A stretch of DNA of 16,309 bases from Bacteroidales bacterium UBA5281 (GTDB lineage: Bacteria > Bacteroidota > Bacteroidia > Bacteroidales > Lentimicrobiaceae), in NCBI GenBank assembly GCA_002410555.1, contig DHSR01000072.1, forward strand, positions 1-16,309, given 5' to 3'. Below the pieces are notes generated by a model. It made no database searches, was not told the origin of the DNA, and was given only the letters and a program-made list of their open reading frames with translations. The translations under genes and the position numbers were made by a program. This document shows positions 7,237-13,200 of this stretch, piece by piece. Every line of letters starts with the position of its first letter. Position 1 is the first letter of the stretch.

Positions 7237-7278
7237 GTCTACCCTCTACCCTCTAACCTCTAACCTCTAACTTCTAAA
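7237..7278 (+). repeat. Heptamer array of six units (CTCTAAC family)
   Basis: GTCTACC, CTCTACC, CTCTAAC three times and TTCTAAA follow one another exactly. This family carries TAA on the plus strand and TAG on the minus strand, so every frame on both strands meets a stop within 21 bp. The array ends 41 bp before the start of the first permease. Confidence 0.85.
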
Positions 7279-7319
7279 ATAAAACTTTCAATCTTCAAAT
7301 CAACAAATCAACAATAAAA

Positions 7320-8537
7320 ATGAAATCTACAATAAATCGCATATTAGCCATTGCCCGACGGGAAGTTTACCGCATGTCATCGCGCAAGCTGTATTTTCTG
7401 GCGGTGCTGGTTTTCCCGGTGCTTTCCATGCTGTTTTTTGCTTCCGTTATGAAAGAGGGGCTGCCCACCCGCCTGCCTATTGCTGTGGTGGATTTAGATC
7501 AGACGGTTACTTCACGCAAATTTGTTCGAAACATTGATGCTACTCAAAGTTCCAGTGTGGTAATGCAGTTGAATTCAGAAAATGAAGCCATGAGCGAGTT
7601 GCGTAAAACCAATATTTATGGTTTTGTGATGTTTCCCAGAAATATGCAGGCAGACATTATGGCCGGGCGACAACCAGTGGTGAGTTTTTACTATCAGAAT
7701 GCCTTTATTATTACCGGCGGATTGATTCAAAACGATATCACAAAAATGCTGCATACCCTGGCTGCGGGAGTCAATATCCAGAAACGTGAAGCCATGGGTA
7801 TACCCTCACAAACCATGATGGCGAATGTGCAGCCCATCAAAATGGACACGCATCTGCTGTTCAACCCAACCACCAGCTATCCGGCTTATGTTACCAGCAT
7901 AATGCTGCCCATAATGCTTCAGATTTTTATTGTGATGATTACGGTTTATAGCATTGGTATCGAAATTAAAGAACGCACCTCACATGAGTGGCTCAAAATG
8001 GCGGATAAGTCCATGGTAGTGGCTATTGCAGGGAAACTGCTTCCTTATACCATTATATTCCTGATACTGATGACCTTTCAGAATTTCATACTGTACCGGG
8101 TATTGATGGTTCCACTGAACGTAAATATGGGCTGGATGATTCTTGCCTCGGGTATATTTGTATTGGCCTATCAGGCCATAGGAGTATTTTTTATAGGGCT
8201 GCTCCCCATGATGCGGCATGCGCTGAATCTTACGGCTTTTTATACAATCCTTGCACTCAGCCTGGTTGGGTTTTCCTTTCCTGCCGAAGCAATGTTGCCG
8301 CCTTTCAGGGCGTGGGCTGTGCTTTTCCCGGCAAGGCACTATATGCATATTTTCCAAACCCAGATGCTGGCAGGCTTTGAGGTCTGGTATACAGCCTGGT
8401 CTTACCTCTTTCTGATACTGTTCATATTGCTGCCTATTACCATTCTGGGACGGCTAAAGTCTGCACTCATCTATCAGGATTTTATTGAAGATATCCATAA
8501 AAATGAGGTGCTGACAAAATACCACGCAGAGACGTAA
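7320..8537 (+). CDS. ABC-2 type transporter permease (first of pair)
   Basis: The 405-residue inner-membrane protein has the ABC2_membrane_3 (YhhJ/YbhR-like) layout: one N-terminal membrane segment (about 24-44), a large extracytoplasmic domain (45-185, with the family's IAVVDLDQTVTSRKFVRNID near 54-73), then five segments at about 190-213, 233-259, 270-296, 302-322 and 358-378. ARRE (12-15) before the first segment is typical of the family. It should work with the adaptor and TolC upstream and the second permease downstream. There is no ATP-binding protein beside it, so an ATPase would have to come from elsewhere. The final residues YHAET and the TAA stop lie in ACCACGCAGAGACG-type sequence that looks like dispersed repeat DNA, so the C-terminus may be repeat-derived. 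The start follows an A-rich leader. Confidence 0.9.
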   Translation: MKSTINRILAIARREVYRMSSRKLYFLAVLVFPVLSMLFFASVMKEGLPTRLPIAVVDLDQTVTSRKFVRNIDATQSSSVVMQLNSENEAMSELRKTNIYGFVMFPRNMQADIMAGRQPVVSFYYQNAFIITGGLIQNDITKMLHTLAAGVNIQKREAMGIPSQTMMANVQPIKMDTHLLFNPTTSYPAYVTSIMLPIMLQIFIVMITVYSIGIEIKERTSHEWLKMADKSMVVAIAGKLLPYTIIFLILMTFQNFILYRVLMVPLNVNMGWMILASGIFVLAYQAIGVFFIGLLPMMRHALNLTAFYTILALSLVGFSFPAEAMLPPFRAWAVLFPARHYMHIFQTQMLAGFEVWYTAWSYLFLILFILLPITILGRLKSALIYQDFIEDIHKNEVLTKYHAET

Positions 8538-8549
8538 TGACGCAATGCC
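8520..8549 (+). repeat. CCACGCAGAGACG-type repeat at the 3' end of permease 1
   Basis: ACCACGCAGAGACGTAATGA followed by CGCAATGCC spans the last codons of the permease gene and its TAA. I recall GCAGAGACGC/ACGCAATGC motifs in Bacteroidota intergenic repeats, from memory only. Only one copy is in this window. Confidence 0.4.
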
Positions 8550-8621
8550 TTTTGTCACTTTGAAAAATCAAAACATTGTTTTAAAACATAAAATTAAAAT
8601 CTTGAAAGTATTTAAGATCAA

Positions 8622-8675
8622 TTCATTGCGACTTCGTACATGCCCGCCGAAGGCTGGTCATTACATGGCAATGAA
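8622..8675 (+). repeat. Long-range inverted repeat between the two permease genes
   Basis: TTCATTGC (8622-8629) pairs perfectly with GCAATGAA (8668-8675) around a 38-base loop that contains GCCCGCCGAAGGC. It lies in the 165-bp gap between the permeases, 27 bp before the second start. No T-tract follows the stem. Confidence 0.5.
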
Positions 8676-8702
8676 ACTTAATGAATTATTGAAATTACAA
8701 AA

Positions 8703-9944
8703 ATGAAAACATATATTTTAAACCTTTCCGGGAAAATTAAGGAGGCTGTTGCCAACACCTTCAGGGTTTGTATGCGTGAGTATCAGTTGATATTCACCGA
8801 CCTCGGGGTGGTGGTTCTTCTGCTGGTTGTTCCGGTAGTTTATCCGGCACTTTACTCCTTTATCTATTATCCGGAGGTGGTGCACGATTTGCCCGTTTCG
8901 GTGGTTGATCTTTCGCATTCGCCGGCCAGCCGCGACTATATCCGAAGCTTGAATGCAACTCCGGAAGTTAAGATTGAACACTACTGTCTCAGTATGGAAG
9001 AGGCCATCGTTCGCTTTAAAAAGGGACAAAGCAATGGGATTGTGGTCATTCCCGAAAATTTCAGCAATAACATTGCCACCGGGCAACAGGCGGTGATTTC
9101 GGTGTATGCCGATATGAAATTTTTCCTCCATTACAAGGCAATTATGATGGGATCCGCTTTTGTTACTCTGCAAAAAGGCAGTGATATTCAGATAGAGCGG
9201 CTGATGGCCGGTGGTCTTAGCGCTCATCAGGCAGATATACAGGCCAATCCTATTCTGTTGAATGGCAATGCTATGGCCAATTCAGCCGGTGGCTTTGCCA
9301 GTTATGGTATTCCGGCTGCACTTATGCTCATCATTCAGCAAACATTGGTGCTTTCCATCGGAATTTTGGCCGGAACAGCCCGCGAACGCCATGCCGGCGG
9401 ATTGCTGGTTCCTCCCGACAGGCGCAGGATAGGCACACTGAGGCTGGTGGTGGGCAAATCTGCCGCTTATTTTACCATTTATCTGATTCTGAGTGTATAT
9501 ATGCTTGCATTTATTCCCCGGATATTCGGTTATCCGCAAATGGCTGGTGCCAGTGAACTGTCAGCACTCCTTATCCCCTATCTCTTATCGGCCATTTTCA
9601 TGGGAATGACATTGAGTGTACTGTTCAAAAACCGGGAAAGCCCGATGCTTTTGTACCTCTTCGCCTCTTTTCCATTGCTTTTCCTGTCGGGAATTATCTG
9701 GCCGCTATCCAATATGGGTCCACTGTGGCTGGCGGTGAGAGAAATCTTCCCATCATCCAATGCCATGTATGGCTTTATTAAAATGAATACACTGGGCGCC
9801 GGTATCTCCGAAACACGGAGTGAAATTATGGCATTGTGGGTGCAGAGTGGGATATATTTCCTTATGGCTTGCCTGGTTTACTGGAAGCAGGTTAAGATTG
9901 CAGATTTCAGATTTCAGATTGTAATGCCGTGCAAGCAGAGCTGA
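8703..9944 (+). CDS. ABC-2 type transporter permease (second of pair)
   Basis: This 413-residue paralogue of the preceding permease has the same plan: a membrane segment at 33-54, an extracytoplasmic domain (55-200) beginning with DLPVSVVDLSHSPASRDYI (62-80, aligning with IAVVDLDQTVTSRKFV of its partner), then segments at about 203-224, 251-271, 286-307, 313-335 and 377-393. The two probably form a heterodimeric membrane core. Past LVYWKQVKI (391-399) the chain reads ADFRFQIVMPCKQS. That tail is encoded by three in-frame copies of the heptamer CAGATTT plus flanking sequence, so the natural C-terminus appears to have been overwritten or extended by repeat DNA. The start at 8703 follows an A-rich leader. 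Substrate unknown. Confidence 0.9.
   Translation: MKTYILNLSGKIKEAVANTFRVCMREYQLIFTDLGVVVLLLVVPVVYPALYSFIYYPEVVHDLPVSVVDLSHSPASRDYIRSLNATPEVKIEHYCLSMEEAIVRFKKGQSNGIVVIPENFSNNIATGQQAVISVYADMKFFLHYKAIMMGSAFVTLQKGSDIQIERLMAGGLSAHQADIQANPILLNGNAMANSAGGFASYGIPAALMLIIQQTLVLSIGILAGTARERHAGGLLVPPDRRRIGTLRLVVGKSAAYFTIYLILSVYMLAFIPRIFGYPQMAGASELSALLIPYLLSAIFMGMTLSVLFKNRESPMLLYLFASFPLLFLSGIIWPLSNMGPLWLAVREIFPSSNAMYGFIKMNTLGAGISETRSEIMALWVQSGIYFLMACLVYWKQVKIADFRFQIVMPCKQS
9901..9921 (+). repeat. Three heptamers CAGATTT inside the permease 2 reading frame
   Basis: CAGATTT, CAGATTT and CAGATTG follow exactly. The heptamer is stop-free on the plus strand, which lets the permease frame read through to the TGA at 9944; on the minus strand it would give TGA. 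Confidence 0.8.
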
Positions 9945-9985
9945 TTGCGGTAGGGAGAATTGACGCATGAGGGACAAGGGGACGA

Positions 9986-10080
9986 GGAGACAAAGAGACA
10001 AGTAGAATGCTAATTGAATAACCAATTAGTGTTAGAAGAGTCCGCCTCAGGCGGAAGAAGGTTCCGAAGGCGGATGAGGT
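9986..10080 (+). repeat. Dispersed intergenic repeat, copy 2
   Basis: This is a diverged copy of the element at 7061: AGGAGACAAAGAGA, AGAATGCTAATTGAATAACC, AATTAGTGTTAGAAGAG and AGAAGGTTCCGAAGGCGGAT plus GAGGT. Its central hairpin differs in sequence but is again a palindrome, TCCGCCT-C-AGGCGGA at 10041-10055. Copies lie upstream of the first permease and downstream of the second. The 328-bp stretch 9945-10272 otherwise holds only the heptamers at 10209 and A-rich leader DNA. Confidence 0.68.
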
Positions 10081-10208
10081 GAAAAAGGAGACTATTATAA
10101 ATTGAAAAAAAGATGATGACTTGGAAAAAAATTGCAGAATGTGTGCGGGAAAGGTCAACAAGACCCCTTGTCACCCAAATAGAAGATGGGATTTCGAGCA
10201 GAAAGAGT

Positions 10209-10236
10209 CGTCCCTCGTCCCCCGTCCCCCGTCCCA
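10209..10236 (+). repeat. Heptamer array of four units (CGTCCCC)
   Basis: CGTCCCT, CGTCCCC, CGTCCCC and CGTCCCA lie in one register just before the leader of the outer-membrane protein gene. It shares the 7-bp period of the other arrays but not their sequence. Confidence 0.8.
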
Positions 10237-10272
10237 TTTTTTAACAAAAAACAAACTTCAAAAACAAAAAAA

Positions 10273-10899
10273 ATGAAAACAAAAACAAAAATGATTGCTT
10301 TACTGATGCTTACGCTTTTCTTCGTAAATGGCGTGAATGCTCAGGTGTCTTTTGGTACACGCCACGGAATTTCGCTGAGTACGCTCTCAAAAACCGGTGA
10401 TTTTGCCGATAATGACAAGATGATTGCCACTTACACCGGTGGGCTGTTCATTGGCGTTCCCATTGGAGGGGATTTTGCCATTCAGCCTGAACTCAATTAC
10501 GTTTGCAAAGGCCGGAGTAACGTTAAAACAGACTTTGGAACCAGCGAATTCAAGAGCCGCTATCACTACCTGCAGGTGCCCGTGATGCTGAGGTATAATT
10601 CAAATGTAACCGGCAATGAAAATACAAAACTTTACTTCACTGCCGGTCCTTATGCTTCAGCCTTGCTAAAATCGCAATGTAAACTCAAAAACTGCAATGA
10701 GTGGACGGATGACAAATACGATAATGAAGACAAAGAGCCTGACTTAGGTGTAATTTTTGGGATGGGCGTAACCTTTCCCGTGAAAAACCTGAAACTTCAG
10801 GCCGACCTGAGGTATGATATGGGTTTGTCAAAGCTAAACTTCCAGCCCGATGATTACCGCACCAAGGCATTGAGCCTAACACTGGGAATTATCTTCTAA
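10273..10899 (+). CDS. PorT-like outer-membrane β-barrel protein
   Basis: I take the ATG at 10273 (208 aa) because it opens a clean signal peptide, MKTKTKMIALLMLTLFFVNG then VNAQ, with cleavage after about residue 24. An in-frame upstream ATG at 10186 would add 29 proline- and lysine-rich residues encoded by repeat DNA. The mature part alternates polar and hydrophobic residues as in small eight-strand barrels of the OMP_b-brl_2/PorT-like family: GTRHGISLSTL, GGLFIGVPIGGDFAIQPELN (57-76), YHYLQVPVMLRYN, KLYFTAGPYASALL, GVIFGMGVTFPVKNLKLQAD and a final strand KALSLTLGIIF with the terminal Phe expected by the barrel assembly machinery. An acidic loop near 140-155 has two cysteines just before it (CKLKNC). 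The gene is last before a strong terminator. No tie to the exporter can be shown. Confidence 0.87.
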   Translation: MKTKTKMIALLMLTLFFVNGVNAQVSFGTRHGISLSTLSKTGDFADNDKMIATYTGGLFIGVPIGGDFAIQPELNYVCKGRSNVKTDFGTSEFKSRYHYLQVPVMLRYNSNVTGNENTKLYFTAGPYASALLKSQCKLKNCNEWTDDKYDNEDKEPDLGVIFGMGVTFPVKNLKLQADLRYDMGLSKLNFQPDDYRTKALSLTLGIIF

Positions 10900-10964
10900 A
10901 AGAACCTGATGTGGATAACCAGTCCACGCATTTTGGTTTTCACGGATTGTAAACCTGCATCAGC

Positions 10965-11006
10965 ATCCGGAACAAGGGCATGAAAATGTTCTGTTCCGGA
11001 TTTTTT
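10965..11006 (+). terminator. Rho-independent terminator after the outer-membrane protein gene
   Basis: ATCCGGAACA (10965-10974) pairs perfectly with TGTTCCGGAT (10992-11001), loop 17 bases, followed at once by TTTTTT (11001-11006). It lies 66 bp past the stop of the barrel gene. Nothing else stands out in 10900-11185, apart from a TTTG at 11123 that may belong to the next promoter. Confidence 0.88.
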
Positions 11007-11185
11007 GTGGATTTGGGTTGATAGAATACCAGAGACGCATCAAATTGATTTTTTTAACCGGAGAACACCAAACACCTTTTTTATGAGTTTATCTTCCCTC
11101 CCAGGCATGTAAAATCAATCATTTTGCATTTATTTACTATGTATTTACAATTTCAGCCTTAAATTAGCCCGGAAATTATTCCCCT

Positions 11186-12697
11186 ATGAAAGTCAGAACG
11201 ATCATTCTTTTCCTGTTACTGTTTCTTGTTGCGAGAAGCCTTACTGCTCAATGGGAGCCGCAAACGGTCATCAATCAGCGCAGCATCGATAACTCTTATG
11301 TTTCTGATGCTGATGGAAATCTGGATGCCGCTGAAATCGAACAGCTTAACCAGATTCTCCGGCAAACTGAAGCGGAAACCGGGGTACAATTTGCCATTGT
11401 GGTGTTGAATGAGATCAGCGAGAAGTGGGAAATTATGGGCTTTGGAGTGGAGCTGTTCAACACATGGGGTATAGGGCAGAAGGATAAGGATAATGGTTTG
11501 CTCTTACTTATCGTTAAAAATAAGCATGACTGGCGCTTTTTCAGTGGTTATGGTGTTGAAGGAACTTTGCCCGATGCGCTGCTGAACAGACTGGGCGAAA
11601 CCTATATTGTTCCGGCATTTCGAGCTGAAAACTATGGCAAGGGATTGATCGATGTTTCTACCAAAATCAATCAGATATTGACTGATGAAGAAGTTGCGGA
11701 AGCTACACGGTATGCCATGCATTACGAACCCTGGTGGGATACTTTTCAGATGACGCTCTGGATTGCCTGGTTTGTCATTATGGGAATTGCCTTGTATGCA
11801 ATGCAGAAAAAGCGCAAAAGGCAAGCCCAAACCAATGCTAATACAATCCCATTTAAAACTGATAATAAAGCAACCGACATGGTGGTGCTTGTCCCCGATA
11901 AATCTGCCAAAGTGAAGGTGTGGAGTGGCAACAGAACCGTTAAATTTCTGTCGGTTTATGGAATGGCGGGTATAGTGCCGGGCATGGCCTCTTATTACAG
12001 TGATTTATTCAGCAATCCCGTGGGAAATGCCGTTTTCGGGTTCTACATTTACCTGTTTGCCCTTTCGGTCATCGTTCAATACCGGCTTAACCGGAATGCC
12101 AAACGCCTCTCCCCGGACGGACCATCACATTTTCTTACACTCACTCAAGCCAATAAATTATTGTTGCTCCGTACGATCTTTTTCCCTCTGGCTTTTCTGC
12201 CGTATTATTTTATCTACAAAAAGAAACTTAACCGCCTAAAAGATGAAAAAATCATCTGCCGGCAATGCCATATGGATGCAATTCCCTTACCGCGTGTTGA
12301 TTATGGCCGGCATCTTAATCCGGCTGAAATGCTGGAAATCAAGCTTAAAAGCCGGGATACCCGGTTTTACCAATGCCCCAAGGGTCATCTCACCAAAATT
12401 ATGTTTGCCGGCAAAAAGGCTGCTGATTTCCGCACCTGCCACAAGTGCCACACCCTAACGATGGCGAAAACCGGCGAAAAAACCGTTCTGGCGGCTACCT
12501 ATTCTGCCTCCGGCAAAGGCGAGCGGGAATATACCTGCAAAAACTGCAGTGCCAAAATGATCACTCCATTTGTTATTCCTATGAAGCAATCCAGCTCTTC
12601 TGGCTCTGGGTCAGGTTCTTCAGGTTCCGCAGGAGGAGGAGGAGGCTCATGGGGTGGTGGAAGCACCGGTGGTGGGGGCGCAGGAGGGAAGTGGTAA
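11186..12697 (+). CDS. TPM-domain membrane protein with zinc-ribbon-like region and Gly-rich tail
   Basis: The 503-residue protein has a signal peptide (1-21, ending SLTAQ) and a TPM domain (about 32-172) with the family's opening YVSDADGNLDAAEIEQLNQI, then GVQFAIVVL, the acidic KDKDNGLLLLIVKNK and FFSGYGVEGTLPD. TPM domains of this type face the periplasm and are linked to envelope or photosystem quality control elsewhere; the activity here is unknown. Membrane segments follow at about 187-206, 283-299 and 324-345, with a possible one near 253-270. The cytoplasmic part (350-460) has CRQC (358-361), CPKGH (397-401), CHKC (418-421) and CKNC (451-454), which could form two zinc ribbons. The last 35 residues are Ser/Gly-rich and end GGKW, as many TPM proteins do. 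It begins after a terminator and so is its own unit. Confidence 0.85.
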   Translation: MKVRTIILFLLLFLVARSLTAQWEPQTVINQRSIDNSYVSDADGNLDAAEIEQLNQILRQTEAETGVQFAIVVLNEISEKWEIMGFGVELFNTWGIGQKDKDNGLLLLIVKNKHDWRFFSGYGVEGTLPDALLNRLGETYIVPAFRAENYGKGLIDVSTKINQILTDEEVAEATRYAMHYEPWWDTFQMTLWIAWFVIMGIALYAMQKKRKRQAQTNANTIPFKTDNKATDMVVLVPDKSAKVKVWSGNRTVKFLSVYGMAGIVPGMASYYSDLFSNPVGNAVFGFYIYLFALSVIVQYRLNRNAKRLSPDGPSHFLTLTQANKLLLLRTIFFPLAFLPYYFIYKKKLNRLKDEKIICRQCHMDAIPLPRVDYGRHLNPAEMLEIKLKSRDTRFYQCPKGHLTKIMFAGKKAADFRTCHKCHTLTMAKTGEKTVLAATYSASGKGEREYTCKNCSAKMITPFVIPMKQSSSSGSGSGSSGSAGGGGGSWGGGSTGGGGAGGKW

Positions 12698-12752
12698 AAC
12701 TTTTGGGAAAGGTTCATTTTTAATCAACCTCTGGGGGTGCACAATTTTTATT

Positions 12753-13107
12753 TCATTTTTCAAGAATCTCATTTTTCAGCGGGAATAGATGTTTTTCCAA
12801 AATCACCCAAATCATTGATGAATCAACAGAATCGTAAGTGTGAATCAATCGGTACCTGAATCCAACAATTTTCCTCGCATTTTCAAGGGTGTTGGCCGGT
12901 AACAACTTGTCAAATTTATTCACAGTTTCTCCAATAATTCCGGGCTGACGTTCCACTGTACCTTGCGTTTTCAAATCTGTTGAATAAAGAATCTTTTGAA
13001 AGGGAAGTCAACCACCTGGCTTCTTCTTTCCCTTGATGCTACTCATCAATCCGTAAAAGAAAATATGTTTCATCATTTTTGATTACATCCCATCCCGCTT
13101 CCAAAGT
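12753..13107 (-). pseudogene. Truncated HepT-like (DUF86) RNase toxin remnant
   Basis: The open frame from a stop at 13108-13110 down to the TGA at 12753 reads LPFQKILYSTDLKTQGTVER, then QPGIIGETVNKFDKL, NARKIVGFRYRLIHTYDSVD and IWVILEKHLFPLKNEILEK. This is the C-terminal two-thirds of a HepT-family toxin: the IIGETVNKF helix, RKIVGFRYRLIH, and the catalytic RX4HXY motif (R-YRLI-H-T-Y) are intact. A full HepT has about 115-140 residues; the first helix is missing and the frame has no ATG (the best start is a TTG at 12974, giving 73 residues). The MntA-type nucleotidyltransferase antitoxin that normally sits beside it is absent. I read it as a decayed or cut-off toxin gene. Expression as a short protein from TTG cannot be excluded. 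Confidence 0.68.
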
Positions 13108-13200
13108 GAGCGTCCAATTATCACATTTAATAATGGCGCCATCCTTTATAATAACATTGGCAGGAGAGTTTTGTAACTCAGAATTAAATCCGTCTATAGT
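13039..13200 (-). other. Unassigned short open frame overlapping the rpoN stop
   Basis: Reading the minus strand from 13200 to a TAG at 13039 gives about 53 codons with protein-like composition: TIDGFNSELQNSPAN, VIIKDGAIIKCDNW, TLTLEAGWDVIKND and ETYFLLRIDE. The frame reaches back into the last rpoN codons but contains no ATG or GTG, and its only TTG lies late in the frame, so it is either a remnant that lost its 5' end or a chance frame. The pattern of alternating hydrophobic residues suggests a small β-rich domain. I do not recognise the family. With the HepT remnant it fills most of the 496-bp gap 12698-13193, which looks like a graveyard of gene fragments. Confidence 0.3.

Noticed and set aside
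7237..7278. Telomere-like repeat or eukaryotic sequence
   Set aside because: The unit resembles plant telomere length only by chance; it is internal, short, and surrounded by bacterial genes.
10113..10244. Short plus-strand frame beginning MMTWKKIAECV
   Set aside because: About 43 codons, no family resemblance, and its second half is the CGTCCCC heptamer array.
10186..10272. Upstream ATG for the outer-membrane protein
   Set aside because: The added residues are encoded by CGTCCCC heptamers and leader DNA and would bury the signal peptide.
12499..12717. Minus-strand Pro-rich frame opposite the TPM tail
   Set aside because: It is the complement of the Gly-rich codons of the TPM protein.
12700..12730. 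Terminator between the TPM gene and the HepT remnant
   Set aside because: AGGTT/AACCT gives only a 5-bp stem and no clear T-tract follows on either strand.
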